Of a DNA stretch of 64,000 bases, positions 37,555 through 50,439 are shown piece after piece; the stretch's first letter is position 1, and every line of letters begins with the position of its first letter. The position numbers and the translations under genes are program-made. Source of the stretch: Cranoglanis bouderius (taxonomy: Eukaryota > Chordata > Actinopteri > Siluriformes > Cranoglanididae); contig CM042546.1 of the NCBI GenBank assembly GCA_023630585.1, positions 20,907,810 through 20,971,809 on the forward strand. Reading direction: 5' to 3'. The notes under the pieces were generated by a model. It searched no databases and had not been told where the DNA came from. It saw only the letters and a list, made by a program, of their open reading frames with translations.

Positions 37555-37830
37555 TCAGCCAAATGAGGTAAATGTAAATATAAATGTTGCAGAGATTTTT
37601 AAACACCTCGTCATCACCATTTGGTTGAGAAACAGTCCACCAATCAAAAATGTCCAGCTTACAGCAATAACTATTGATATCCAGTCGATGGCTGTCTGAT
37701 GGTTGGGCCTTTCCATTAGTAAGGCTGAAAATATCAGAATTATTAAACCAGTTATAAAACCTGAGATAAACACACAAACAGTGGCATATAGAACTAAAAT
37801 GGTAACAAAAATAACAAAATCAAAGTAAAA
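37555..37830 (-). other. Open frame with three hydrophobic segments, unassigned
   Basis: A stop-to-stop frame of about 92 codons on the minus strand. Three hydrophobic runs (VIFVTILVLYATVCVFISGF; GLIILIFSALLM; WISIVIAVSWTFLIGG) are separated by polar ERPNHQTAID and NQMVMTRC. It has no recognised family, no early ATG and no obvious splice sites. T-rich DNA easily gives hydrophobic frames, so this may be chance or a fragment of an unknown membrane protein. Confidence 0.2.
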
Positions 37831-38259
37831 TCTTCATACTCTATTGCTTAAGTGGTTTCTTGAATGTTCTTTAAATTGTTTCTTAAAGAGATCTATTTCA
37901 AACCATCTCTAAAAGAGAAACACTGTCTTGCAGATCTTTTAAGGTTTCCCCCAGAGGGACAAACTAAAGGCTCTGAGATGGAATACTGTAGTTATGAAAA
38001 ATTGCAGTATTCTCCATTGGATGCCTTTAGAAGGTTTTGGAAAGAAACTAAATGTGCATCAGTATGCATTAAGGTAATAATGGCAGAAAGTAATATTCCA
38101 CAGTGGAAATGTTCCCATACAAATATTTCACCAATTTGAAGTGGATTCTGAGAAGCTGTCAAAAGAAAATGTAAATCATTGTGTTTCCATTAGCTTCTGA
38201 AGTGGAACAACATCTGCTCAACTCAATAGGCTTCAGCACCCAAATTTAGAATCTTTACT

Positions 38260-38590
38260 TTGTGGGACTTTCCTCCGCACATATCCTAATACAGAAAAGG
38301 AAGTACAGAAGGTTAGCCTTTTGGCACCCATGGGGCAATTGTGGGTCAAGGGTACATGTCAGTGGCATATGTACCCATCGATCTACATGGTCCTATCTAA
38401 TTGATTGGAAGGCATGTTTTGGGGATATAGGGGAAAAACAGAGGGAATACCTTCTGGAAACCTAAGGGATACCAATGTAGACACATGGAAAAATGTGAAA
38501 CTTCTACAGACAGCACCCTAAGTTCAGGATCATACAAGGAACCCTGGAGCTGCAAGGTGGCAACACTACCCTCTGCAACACCATGTAGAC
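38260..38590 (-). mobile_element. Old tRNA-derived SINE copy, highly diverged
   Basis: On the minus strand: gtagtgttgccaccttgcag, ctccagggttcc, gtgctgtctgt, gtttccagaaggtattcc, cccaaaacatgcc. The order of landmarks matches a widespread fish SINE, but almost every block has several changes and the B-box is degraded. Confidence 0.55.
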
Positions 38591-40299
38591 TTTTGGTCTT
38601 TAGCTAGAATTTGAGTGAGGGAAACCTCAGAAACGGCATTTTGCTAAAGGTGGCGCTCTATTTCAAATCAATACCCCTCCTTGTTGGGTGATCAAGGTCG
38701 ACATTCCTGGCCATAAATTCGTTTTTTATGGTCAGGTCCCTGATCCCTCTACTACTTTCAACTTACTTGGTCCACATCCTTTGTTGATGCAGATCTCCAC
38801 ACTCCAGAGGAGTCTATATGGTAGCACATGTGGCCAAACTATTGCAAACTTCATCTCAGGATTTATTCCTAAGTCATGGAGTGATAAACTAAGTTGGCAT
38901 GTAAAGAATAATTGTCAGTATAGAATAATACAAAGAAGGCTTCTTTGGTTCCATGAGGCTTGAACTCTTAAGGCTTCTATGTAGAGCCCTACAGCTGAGG
39001 GTTTCCTATCAGAAAAGGTTCTAAAAAAGTATAACCCATTTTATGGTTGAAGCTTGAACAATTTACTATTCAAAGAACCATTGAGTCTAGATCTTCTTGT
39101 AGATCTTTAGATCTTCCCTGAAAGAATGGAGACAGAAGGGCCTTTCAGACTGGATGCTGAATCTTTTTTTATTTAATTTTTTTTTTTACCACTGAGGATC
39201 GCTTAGATCTTAGAGACCTCTGAAGTTTGGTGAGTACTTCTGAACAAAATTACATAGATAGTGAGGTGTTGAGCCCTTTGAAGCCTGGAATACAAGCACA
39301 AGACTTTTGATGTGGTGCACCAGGAAGTAGTCGTATGACTCATCTAAAGAGAATATGCCAAATGTAGTTGTGTTTATGAGAAGGAATTTTACAGGCCTCA
39401 AAAAGCAGTTTCCAGCCTATTTTCTTGATTTGTCCTGATTCTGTATATGGCTCAGTGGGATACTTCCTCCTTAGACAGATTAGGAGAAAGACAGGAAGAG
39501 AGATCCAACAAACAGCGAGAAGCCTTGAGAAACCAGGCTGGTGTCAGGTCTGTATTTTTGTCCTGCAGAAAACACACTTCTTCCTCTCCTTTCTAACGGT
39601 GATGTGTTCAAGGCAGCATGCAAGCACACAAACACACACCCTGAAACACTTCAGAGCACTTCAGGAGAAGACATTCCCTCTACTGGTGGCAGTCAAAAGC
39701 AGGAGATTTCCATCAGATGCTATATATGAAAAAAAAAAAAAAGATTTCCATCACCTGCTGTATATGAAGGGTTCAGTCGTTTCATTCCTCAATACATTCT
39801 TCTCTACAGCCTTGTTACACCACATTTCAATCAGGGAGGTACATATAGAAAACCTGCACAATGCTTTCATTAGAAATGCTATTACCCAAGCGAAAATCCC
39901 ATTTATACAAAGGTGTCGGTACATATAAGGATGGAGAAAGCAAAAGAGAGACAGGGATTGGTAAAATTCATGCTTTTGTACTACATATTATATTACAGAA
40001 CCCTGTTGGATTAGGGTGCAGTCGACACCCATTTGTCTGCCAAGCAATCCAGTACAGGTGAAGTGTGGATATTAGCTTTGCCTTCAGAGAGACCGACAGC
40101 CTGCCTGGATTTTCTGGACACACAGCCAGTGTGGATATCTTGGAATTGATTATAATTCCTGAACTCCTGTTTTGCTGTAACAAATATGTTAAATATGTGA
40201 ACTGCAACAACACCAGCTACTCAGTCAGCACTCCACCTGTTACCATAGGACCATTCAACTTGGATGATGAATAGTCTTAGCTGTAGTTATAACTTGAAT
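38591..40299. other. Intronic sequence with small repeats
   Basis: About 38960-39100 carries aggcttctatgtagagccc and aaggttctaa-like motifs of a fish inverted-repeat element. A 26-bp direct repeat separated by poly-A lies at 39704-39768. No gene was recognised. Confidence 0.4.
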
Positions 40300-40560
40300 C
40301 ACTGCGAATTTGGTTTAACTTAACAACATGGCTTCCACTCTCATTATTCAGCTTATAAAATACCACTTGATCCAGCACACGAGTTTGTTCATTCGACATG
40401 CTTTCCTCTAAAGAAAATGTTACCACGATGTAAAGGATAAGTTAATTAGCTGTAGTCTGTTGTTAATTCTGAGGTCTGAATGTACTAATGTGCACAATTT
40501 ATGTATTCAAATATCTCCACACATACACAACTCAACTCCGAATACAGCCCTATATGTTTA
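40300..40560 (+). repeat. Dispersed repeat family B, copy 3
   Basis: ggtttaacttaacaacatgg, cttccactctcattattcag and cttgatccagcacac match 47.5 kb. The later tgtgcacaattt and caactcaactccgaat match 17.45-17.5 kb. Confidence 0.65.
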
Positions 40561-40980
40561 AAAAAAAAAAAAAAAAAATTAAATCAAATCTTATAATACT
40601 GAGGTGCATCAATTATTATTATTGTTAAAACTAGACCATTTCTACTGTCCTCAAAAGTTTGTGTCAACAATTAAAGCCTGATTTTTCTTTGGTCTTTGCT
40701 AAACCATGTAGCAAATGTGAAAACTGTGGAAATTTTGCATCACTTTTTTTCTCCTCCACCATCAATTCCTTTTCCCACGCAACCATCCTGGACAAATTGC
40801 AATTTCTCACTTGTCACCTTCCATTCCCCCGCATGGCTCCCCCCCCCCCCCCAGAACAGTCTCTGGCATTTTATTTTTATTTATTATGAGATCCAATTTG
40901 CCAATTTGTGAGGGATGCTACTGAAAATGATATTTTCAATATGAAATTAGAAGCATGGAGTCAAAAAGTGACTAGTGTTT
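40561..40980. other. Intronic sequence with poly-A and poly-C runs
   Basis: Poly-A at 40560-40578 and a C run at about 40839-40852. No other structure. Confidence 0.6.
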
Positions 40981-41204
<224 letters not shown>

Positions 41205-41808
41205 TGGCCTGTAGTATGAGAGGATACAAATTTAAAGGAAATGTCACGGTAAGATTGCAAGACAATCTAAAAAGCTGGTCTGATTCAGTGGGATAGCTAT
41301 TTCCTTTGATAAGTACACTCGTAAAACTCTTCAGATAATCAGGAAGTCACGCTGGTGTTAGAGTTAGCGTTGAGCTCGGAGGAAGTCCAGCTGAGAGAAA
41401 GCTAGAACTTTTTTACCCAGACGCCATTATGAATAACCCATGAATCTCTTTTTGGGAGTTCTTTCTTTTCTTTTCTTTTTTTTCTTTTTCCCGCAGGTCT
41501 TTTGAGTCTTGCTGTTTTAATCACGCGGCTTGCTGAGTTTCAAATGTTCTCTCCTGGAAGAGTACAGTAGCCCTTTCCTTTTGTTCTTCAGGGAGATTAC
41601 CATATTAATAGCAAAATAGGTTGCACGTTCTGCGTGTGTACTCGCAGTGAAATAGACTATTCATGTGGAACAAATGTCCTCAAAATACTGTGAAAAATAT
41701 GAATAAAAACCTGCTGATGACTATACAACCTATCAGTGGAGTCAGTATGCAGGTTAAGAAAGTCCTCGCAAGTATAGTTATACCTTTACATCTTTAGCAT
41801 TGCACGTG
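41205..41808. other. Intronic sequence, nothing recognised
   Basis: Contains a pyrimidine-rich patch near 41460-41490. Confidence 0.5.
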
Positions 41809-42311
41809 CACTAGGGGTTTCATGGCTATTCATTTTTACTAGTCGACCATGATATTGTAAGTGACGCGAATTCCCCCTCTCATGCTTATTATTAGTTCTC
41901 CGTGTACTTTTGTTTATGCTTTGCCAAATGCTTTTGTTTTGATTTAGGTCCTGCCTCCTCCCCAGTCATGTGACTGGTTTGCTCCCCAAATGTGTTCACC
42001 TGTTTCGTGTCTATTTAGACAGAAAAACACATCCTTATCACCGCAGTCTCACTTTGTAGAAAGTTTGTGTTTCTGCATTACGCTTATCGATGACGTAAAC
42101 AGAACATAGATTCTTTAATCACAGGTCTGTCGTTAAGACGATCCTCATCATACAGTTTGACATGGAGAACACGTTCTATAGACACAATATATAGAATTCA
42201 GGCAAGATTTTATTAGGATCATCTAGTACCACTGAAATTACAAACAGCTCCCCAAATAGTCAACATCCCCATGGCAGTGTGTTCGTGCATTAGTCTATGC
42301 AACCCCTAGTG
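41809..42311. mobile_element. Candidate inverted-repeat DNA element, about 500 bp
   Basis: Left end cactaggggtttcat and right end atgcaacccctagtg are inverted with one mismatch. The interior is non-coding, with a CpG-bearing middle. The length and TAGGGG ends suggest a hAT-like MITE, but the flanking 8-mers match poorly. Confidence 0.5.
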
Positions 42312-42597
42312 TGCCCTGTACCCTTATGGCGTGCATATTCCTGATGCACTTAAAAGATTTTCAGGCTCTCAGGCATGTGAGATGTCTCTCATTTAGTCAG
42401 AGTGACACGAAAACCACTAATACGCACATTTCTCTGCAGGAAGCGGCGACAAAGAGACAACGGACATATGGAGAAAGAGAGATGGACACACTGAAACAGA
42501 CATTCACTGACATAAAAATGGAAAGCAGGAGGAATGTAAAATTAGCATAATGTGAGGAAGCGGAATAGAACAGAACAGAACATTGAAAGCACACTAA

Positions 42598-42666
<69 letters not shown>

Positions 42667-43654
42667 TACAAAAATACAAAGGCACAGAAAAAATAACTGG
42701 GGAACTGGTGTGAGAAACGATCTTGGAGCATTATCAGGAGCCGGGACGACAGCAGTTGTGCCATTTTGAGGCCAATCTAGGCATGTCCTCTAGGCAGCAG
42801 CCAGCACATGACTGCAAATTAGCATAGCAATCTGCCCACATGTTACTCTTGATAATCATTTACGTTAGCCGCAAGTGCTAACGTCTCTGGCTGAGATTAT
42901 AAAACAGCCATGGAAAGGCTGTTTACCGTTGTTGCTGTCATTGTTGCGAATTTGCCAAAATGCTTTGTGTTTTATTTTTTTCTGAACTAGGCTAAGGGTT
43001 TTTTTTTTTTTCTCTCTTTTTTTTCCTCTCGATTTTTCACACAGAGGAAGAAAAGGTGATGAAATCTCCAGAGGCATGAACTCTCTCTGCGGATGTGAGC
43101 TATCTTAACAAGTACTTCTTATCCGGCCGGATTTAACAGACTGCCTTTCGGCTCTGTATTGTCACATTCATCTAGTGTTCAGTGTTGTGACCAAAATCAC
43201 ATTTTCATGCTAATGTAGCTAATAACCAGTTAAACCCAGGGGCATCCAATTACTATTTTGTAAATTACACTGCGCTAACTAGGGGCTACTACCTTCCTTT
43301 TCTTTTTCTGCGGAAAATGTAGACAGAGGATTCCTTCAATACACACTTTCTGCTTCTCACTGGTCAATATGGGCCACGTTTAGATACAGAATTATGGCAC
43401 TGTTAAACAAGTTTGAAGAGATCATTGTGATATTTATTTAAACAGCAATATATTGGTGATATACTGGACTCATGTTAGATTTATTTCAGTGCTTGCCATT
43501 GTCTTGCTCATATATCACCATTTTAGCTCCTTTTTTCATTTTTATATCATCTCTTATTTTTATATTACATAATATTAGTATTTGGCAGTAAAGAGTAAAA
43601 ATACTATTTCCTTCTTCAGTCCACATTTTCTATCCTTGATTTGTTTCCAGCCCT
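42312..43654. other. Intronic sequence with a (GA)n microsatellite
   Basis: (GA)n at 42603-42661, a T-rich run near 43000-43025, otherwise unassigned. Confidence 0.6.
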
Positions 43655-44085
43655 AAAGGAAAGTTTAAAAGGGTCATGACATGAGAAATCAAATTTTCCT
43701 GATCTTTTGACATATAAGAGGTCATTGTACCATTAAAACGTCCTCAAAGTGTCACAGCTTAATACGTCCTCCTCAGTACAAAGAGATTTCACACGGGCAG
43801 AAACATTTGCATATGAATACCCCTACAGCAAGACATCGACACCTACTTTTACATCAACGCACCATTAGCCCCGCCCACTGACGCCCAGTCGCTGAAAACT
43901 GGTTTAGAAGAAAAGTAGTGCAAAATCCAACTTTCTCTAGCTCACTCAAATTGATATATTTTATAAAACGGTCATAATTCAAACCTACAATCAGCTTCAC
44001 CACACACATACCCAACCATTTGCTGTAATGTGATAAAAGCTTTAACAGGGAAAAGACTACCAGCACCATGTGTACACTCTAAACC
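43655..44085. repeat. Probable dispersed fish repeat
   Basis: tcatgacatgagaaatcaaa, gatcttttgacatataagag and gcccactgac read like a widespread fish DNA-element derivative that I recall. No second copy is in the window, so the call is tentative. Confidence 0.4.
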
Positions 44086-45920
44086 CTGTGAAAAACTCCG
44101 CTCTCTCTCTCTTATTTTTTTTTAAGCATCTTTTATTTGATAAAAGAAAAGCTGGCGCTATTAAGCTAATCTCACTTCCATTAGCAAGCTGCTTCCTGAT
44201 GGTGTTTCTTTTAAAATTGGCCACCACTCAGCACATTGGTGATGGAAAACATGACAGAATCATAACTCCAGTCATCAGTTAACTCGGGTAAGCGTCACAT
44301 GAAAATAAATGCCTCGGATTCATCAACGCGGTTTGCCTGATGCTAAATCTCGACTAAAATTATCACATTTTTGTTTTTTTTTTTCCCCCAGTCGATTTAT
44401 TATTAACGATAGTATGGTTTATAACTTCCTCCGAAACATCATCTCTGTAACGTAGGAGTCTTCACTACACGCTAGTTGGCTCCACAAACTGGAATGATGT
44501 TATTTAGTGGGTGGGAAGACATGTGGAATATGGGAACATCTGTTCAATTTAACACCTCTTCCCCTCCTCTTGGTACAATCAGCGCCTTTCCTGCTGACTC
44601 AGGATCGTTTCCTCCTACTCGAGTCTTCACGGCGCTTATTGTAACGGAACAAATGCAAACTGATGTGGAGTCCACGGCGAGGGCAGGCTCTACTTAACTG
44701 CCTTGACTGACAGAAATTGGACTCGTTTGGACCTCAGAAGAGCATGAACATAACCTCCAGACACATTTCTTTAGCTGCTGTGGGCACAGGAGGAGTGACT
44801 AAACACGATACATGAGTTGATCTCGCAGTACCTCAGGGGCAGATTAGCACTAGATAGCTTAACTGATGCTAACTAACGCTAATGCTAAAATAGTGACACA
44901 GACAGCCTTTAAACAGTGTGGCCATGAGGAACGTGAACTAATAAACTTTAAAAGCTCCAGAGACACATTACATTTACTTCCTGTCAGCTGGAAAGCTATT
45001 TACAAAGGATTTATTTGTTAGTTAGCTACCCAGTCCCATGTTTTTGTTGACCAGAAACTGAAAAAAGCGGTTATATAACAATGCATGGCAAGCTAATTAG
45101 CTAGTTAAGTGCATAATATAGACTATAGTCAATGAGTTTGTGATTATTATCCTCTTTAATGTAGCATGTTGATCAATTCATGCTTGTTAAAAAAAAAAAT
45201 TAGCAAGTTGTTAGCAAAGTGTGTGAGCTCTGGTGTTCTGTCCTAGCATTGCTTGTATAAAAGCTATTCAAATCTGGCTAGTCTTCTTATTTTCTCTAGA
45301 CATGTTTAACCTTAACATGACCAAATGCTTTGCAAGCTTGAACGTTACATGACTGGGCGGACTCCGGTTCCTCTGGACTTTATCAGTTTTGTCAGTGTTT
45401 CCATACTCCTGTCTAAAAAAAAAAAGAAAAGAAAAAAAAAAAGTAATATCTCAGTGGTGCATGCTAAATAATCTGTGTAGTAAAAATTACTCTGTGTAGT
45501 ATCTCTGTCTTCTACATTATGTACAAATGTACTGAAGATTAGCGAGAAAAAAAATCAGGCTACTCAGCTTTCCAAGATGGCACCCATGCTAACCAAAGTC
45601 ATGGTGCATTTCATGCTTGCACAGTGCAACATATGTTGGCATCACAAACAGGATAAATAATAAATCTGTCAGATCCTCCTAAAACATTCAGAATTAAAAG
45701 AGAGCATCACTAGTAATCTAGCATTCAGAGCTTAGGAGTTAGCACACTGCAGTGGATTAACATAGCAGCAATGAAGCTAACAAAGCCAATTACTTAAATA
45801 TCAGACACGCTGTCAAAAGTACTGTATATCCGAAAATATCTTGAATGTAGGCAGCAAAATGATCTATCAATAATAATATAATTATGAGATTGTTGTAAAA
45901 GAAAAAGACAGACATTTGAC
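44086..45920. other. Intronic sequence, nothing recognised
   Basis: AT-rich with A runs near 45189 and 45415-45442. No family recognised. Confidence 0.5.
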
Positions 45921-45929
45921 TAAGGCTTG

Positions 45930-46500
45930 CAACACACATTGAAGATTTTAAGCCCGATTTGCACCCTCCTCAACGATCGGGGGGGCATGGCCCGATTCGA
46001 GGCTTGTCGCTACCGACTTTTTGCCCAAAAAATCCTCAATTGTGCGGTGTCATTACAATTATTTCACTGCTCTGGAACGAGTCGGAGCCCCCCTGATCCC
46101 AAATCGTAAATATCAAACGTTTGGCTGCTGGAGGCAGGATACCCGCAATAGCCAATGAGAGCGAGCAAGCGTCACCAACCAGGTGTTGCGTGCTTTTATA
46201 GCGGAAACATGGCAACCACAAACATGCCACGAAAGGGGAGTATTGAAAACAGTTGAAAACAGACTATGGCAACAGTACGAGTGCCTTTATAATCTGTCAT
46301 CTTTTTCTCCTTTTTTGTTTTTCGCTGCAAAATATAACGTACGCCAAGAGAGCCAGCCGACGACGTCGATCGTCCTCCATATTTGTTTTTCTTCTGAAGT
46401 CACGTTTGATAAAACGTGAGTTTTTGTGAGACCTCGTGTCTGTGAAATAGTTACTACAATCGACAGATGTGTGGTCTCGCGGTCTGGTCGAATCATCTAG
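45930..46500 (+). mobile_element. Possible Harbinger-type remnant with MADF-like start
   Basis: CpG-rich compared with its flanks. A plus frame at about 46205-46300 gives WQPQTCHERG and, after a likely frame change, ENRLWQQYECLYNLSS, which looks like the first helix region of a MADF domain. Such domains occur in the accessory protein of fish Harbinger and related transposons. Terminal repeats were not identified, so this is an inference. Confidence 0.3.
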
Positions 46501-47334
46501 TGTGTGTGTTTGGAGGATTATGATGTTAAAAATTGGTTGAAACTGTCCTTATGTCTGTGGTCTCCCACGGTTTTAAAATCGGTTAACATAAAAAACAAAA
46601 TGTTTCAAGCATTTATTTTTATAAAGAAGTAACATTACATGCTAATAGAAGCTTATACAGAATAAACTTACTGTCTATTCAAGATATTTTCACTTGCTAA
46701 GACATATTTCTTGCATTCTAGAACCCATTTAATTTCTTTAAACTTGTATTCCACACTTACACTTACATCAGCCAACAAACACATCCAAAAAATCCTGTTT
46801 CCTGCTCAAATTCACTGCATTTTTGCTAAAATGTAGCAGTTCCCAGGAGAATTCATTAAATGCCGCCAACCTTCTCGGTTTCACACTCTGGAGATAAACA
46901 AAATCTTCACGTAAACAAACTCTTCCTTCTGTTGTTTGTGCCGTAGTTAAAAAGCACTTCGTTACGTACCTGTTTTTATTTACTCAGTGCGTAGGGCCTG
47001 AAGACGTGCTGCACTTAAACGAGCCTCCATTACCACTTCAATTATATTATTTACAGTACACCAAGCTTGCCATAAGTACATTACTACAGAAGCAAACCCC
47101 GTCCCAGAAGTGCTTTAATAAACAATACACTTTCCACTGCCTTGAGAGCAGTTGCATACTTGGAGTTTAACTGAACTCATGGGATTGCGAGTAGTACAAT
47201 GGTTAAAACTTGTCCTTCAAACTGTCGGAACGTTTTCTTTATAGGACCGCACATCCAATTAACCAAAAATATTGTATAATATTTTTAAAAAAATATAATC
47301 TGATAATCAAAATAAATAAAAAGCAAGATAAAGT
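46501..47334. other. Intronic sequence, nothing recognised
   Basis: AT-rich, non-coding. Confidence 0.5.
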
Positions 47335-47520
47335 AGCTTACATCCATTGCATGACCTCAATTTAGTGTCTCACGGTTTCATTAAATTTTGCTGCAGGAGT
47401 AACAGTTCGCATGCAAAATAAAAATAATAGGATGTGCTGGATCAAGTGCTATTTTGTAAGCAGCTGAATAATGAGTGTGGAAGCCATAATGTTAAACTAA
47501 ACATTAGCAGTGATTTGTAC
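47335..47520 (-). repeat. Dispersed repeat family B, copy 4
   Basis: On the minus strand: gtttaacattatggcttcca, cactcattattcag, aaaatagcacttgatccagc, cgtgagacactaaattgagg. Best-preserved link between the 16.8-kb and 40.3-kb copies. Confidence 0.65.
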
Positions 47521-48183
47521 GATAATTATAACTAGAACTAAAGGTAAGTGCTTTTGTTATGACGAAGTTGACGCTTCTCTTGGGCAGCTTCTTCTAGCTA
47601 CGTACGTACCTGACTGTGAATATGAGGAAATCTCCACTGCATAAATATTGACGTAACATTTGAATTTAAATCACAGACTCTGCATACAGACTTTAGTGCT
47701 TCCCTCCAAGCGAGTTCAGGTGCTTTATATTGTTTCATGATTGGCACTTTGAAATATGTGGTATCTTCATTTGCCTGGGGGAACCATATGTTAGCCCTCA
47801 TTTTCCTAGACTTTTAGCTCTCCTGAGACACAGTAAGTAGTGGATGGGAATCAATCACAACAAAATTTGGAGTAAATTCGGGTAAAATCCAAAGAAAGTC
47901 CCCAACACTGATAATTGTATAATGTGTACATATAAAATACTGTTATTTATAATGGAACTATTTACATTGTAGAGATTTCTGAACATATCTGCGCATAAGC
48001 GCCACACTTATTGTTCAAGCTATTGAATGCCCAACCTCAGAGTCAGCATCAGAACAAATCTGCTGTGAGGTTATTCAGCCTCCCACATCAGTAAAGTAAA
48101 ACTGTTAAGTGACAAGATTTCTTGACAAACAATACACAAACATGCCAACACCTCTCCATATCTACAAATATGCACTCCCTTTG

Positions 48184-48219
<36 letters not shown>

Positions 48220-48701
48220 GCTGTATAGGCTACTAGCTACTCACATCGATGCAATACTGCATTCTACCATCATATTTATGGACCATTCTCTATCAGTAGT
48301 ATTTCTAAAAATTTGAATATCAGAGGAAAGAATGGTCTTTCCATTCAAGTTTGAACAGAAATTATTACAAAACCTCAATGACTCAAATCATAATGAAAGC
48401 TAATCATGATGAGTGCATACAAGTTTCTCTTTTATTGCTAATACATTCTGAATCATCAGCTGGCATGTTGGTGTCTGTAGAAGTGCCGTGAATTAATTTT
48501 AGTTTCATCCTAGCAATTGGTCAGGCACAAAGTTATGCCATCAATCACACTTAAGAAGTCAGTAATGTATTGATAGCAAGTTCAGCATGCACAAGTAAAG
48601 TCTGAAAGCCTCATGATACTTAATGTGAAGAGGACATCTGCAAGGGTTGCTTGAAGAGGAAACTAAGCTGTCATACTCTCTGTGGTTATATATGAGTCAC
48701 A
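47521..48701. other. Intronic sequence with a (CA)n microsatellite
   Basis: (CA)n at about 48187-48218, otherwise unassigned. Confidence 0.6.
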
Positions 48702-50179
48702 TATGGTCCCCTCTAAAACTATTGAAACAGCAAGGCCAGTTCAATTGTTTTTTGTTGTTGTTGTTTTGCTGTAGACTGAAGACATTTGGGTTTGAGATCA
48801 AACGATGGATATGAGAAGAAAGTTTATAATTTCAGCTTTATTTCCTGGTATTTATATGTAGATGTGTTAAACGACATAGAACTTTTTGTATCAGCCCACC
48901 CAATTTATGGGTGAGCAAAAATACTGGAACATGTGATTGACAGGTGTTTCTTGTTACCCAGGTGTGTCCTGTTAGATCGATTGTTTAAACAATAAATAGC
49001 TCTGAACATCTATTCTTGGTTTTAGCCTTCAGTTTAACCTTTGAAAACTGCATTTGTTGTTAAAAAGGATAAGCCAACATGAAGATCAGAGAGCTGTCTA
49101 TGGGAGAAAAGCAAACCAAATGAAGCTGAGAAAAGAGGGAAAATCAATCAGATCCACTGCGCAAACATTGTGCATAGCCAATACAACAATTTGTAATGTC
49201 CTGAAAAAGAAGGAAATCATTGTGAGAGCTGGGCAGGGCTGAAGGTATACCAGGGCTCCACAGGGAAGGGCTGAAGGTATACCACAAGAGGCCACAACAC
49301 AATATGCAAACCACTCATCAGCAGTAAGAATCAGAAAGCCAGATTTTAGTTCACAAAGAAATACAGAGATGAGCCACAGAAGTTCTGGAACCAAGATTAA
49401 CCGCTACCTGAGTGATCTCTCATGACCCAATACATACAAACTCATCTGTGAAATGTCATGGCTTGGGCTTGCATGGCTGCTTCTGGAACAGGTTCACTAA
49501 TCTTTATTGGTGGCGTAACTCAGGATGGTAGTAGCAGAATGAATTCAGAAGTTTACAGGAACATTTTGTCTGCCAATTTACAAAGAAATGCATCCAAATT
49601 AATCGGGAGAAACTTTATCATGCAGCAAGACAATGATCCAAAACACACTGCCAACTCAACAAAGGACTTTATCAGGGGGGAAAAGTGGAAGGTTTTAGAC
49701 TGGCCAAGTAAATCACCAGACCTTAACCCAATTGAGCAGCATTTCACTTCCTGAAGAGGAAACTGAAGGGAGAAATCCCTCGAAACAAACAACAACTTAA
49801 AAGAGGCTGCAGTAAAAGCCTGGAAAAGCATCACAAAAGAAGAAACCAACAGTTTGGTGATGTCAGTGAGTCGTAGGTTTGATGCAGTTATTCCAAGCAA
49901 GGGATATGCAACCAAATATTAAGCATTATTTACTTTCATTTACTTCAAGACTCATCTGTTCCTATACTTTTGCTCACATAAAAATTGGGTGGTCTGATGC
50001 AAAAGGTTCTATGTTTTATGTTGTTTAACACATCTGGATGCAAATACCAGGAAATAAAAGCTGGAATCCTAAACTCTCATCTCATATCCATCTTTTGATC
50101 TGAAACCCAAATGTCTTTGGTGTACAGCACAAACAAATGAATTGGCCTTGCTGTTCCAATAGTTTCAGAGGGGAATGTA
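48702..50179 (+). mobile_element. Tc1-like transposon (family C)
   Basis: A 1474-bp element (48704-50177) between TA duplications. The inverted repeats of more than 200 bp carry cccctct-aaactattg at the outer ends and aaaatactggaacatg-type inner direct repeats. The arms are clearly diverged and the extreme left end (tggtcccc) differs from the right (cattcccc). Confidence 0.92.
49079..49922 (+). pseudogene. Tc1 transposase pseudogene with central deletion (family C)
   Basis: Starts ATG AAG ATC (MKIRELSMGE) but meets a stop after 14 codons. The helix-turn-helix part (LRKEGKSIRSTAQTL, TTICNVLKKKE) continues in a shifted frame to about 49220. From there to about 49440 the middle of the protein, including the first catalytic Asp, is largely missing. 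The C-terminal part is readable: GLAW-like start, QQDNDPKHTAN, VLDWPSKSPDLNPIE with the second Asp and the Glu 34 residues apart, one frame change near 49754, and the terminal KGYATKY. About 280 codons span remains of a usual 340. Confidence 0.85.
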
Positions 50180-50383
50180 CATCTCTGCCGAAATTTTTAC
50201 AGAACAAGCCAACTTTTTCACTTCCCCCATACTGTGTAAATGTTTTAGAGTCACTACTTTGCTGTTCGAAGTAAAACCTTGTAATTACTTCTCAGGAGTG
50301 GAGAAAATATCTTCAATGTTTCACAAACCTTTCAGGGTGTAGGGAGTTGAATTTGTAGCTCAAATAAAATACTTAATAATCTG

Positions 50384-50386
<3 letters not shown>

Positions 50387-50435
<49 letters not shown>
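50387..50435. repeat. (TC)n microsatellite
   Basis: About 24 TC units. Confidence 0.97.
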
Positions 50436-50437
<2 letters not shown>

Positions 50438-50439
50438 GT

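Noticed and set aside
39425..39928. 167-codon plus-strand open frame
   Set aside because: Runs through a poly-A stretch and a direct repeat with no protein-like pattern.
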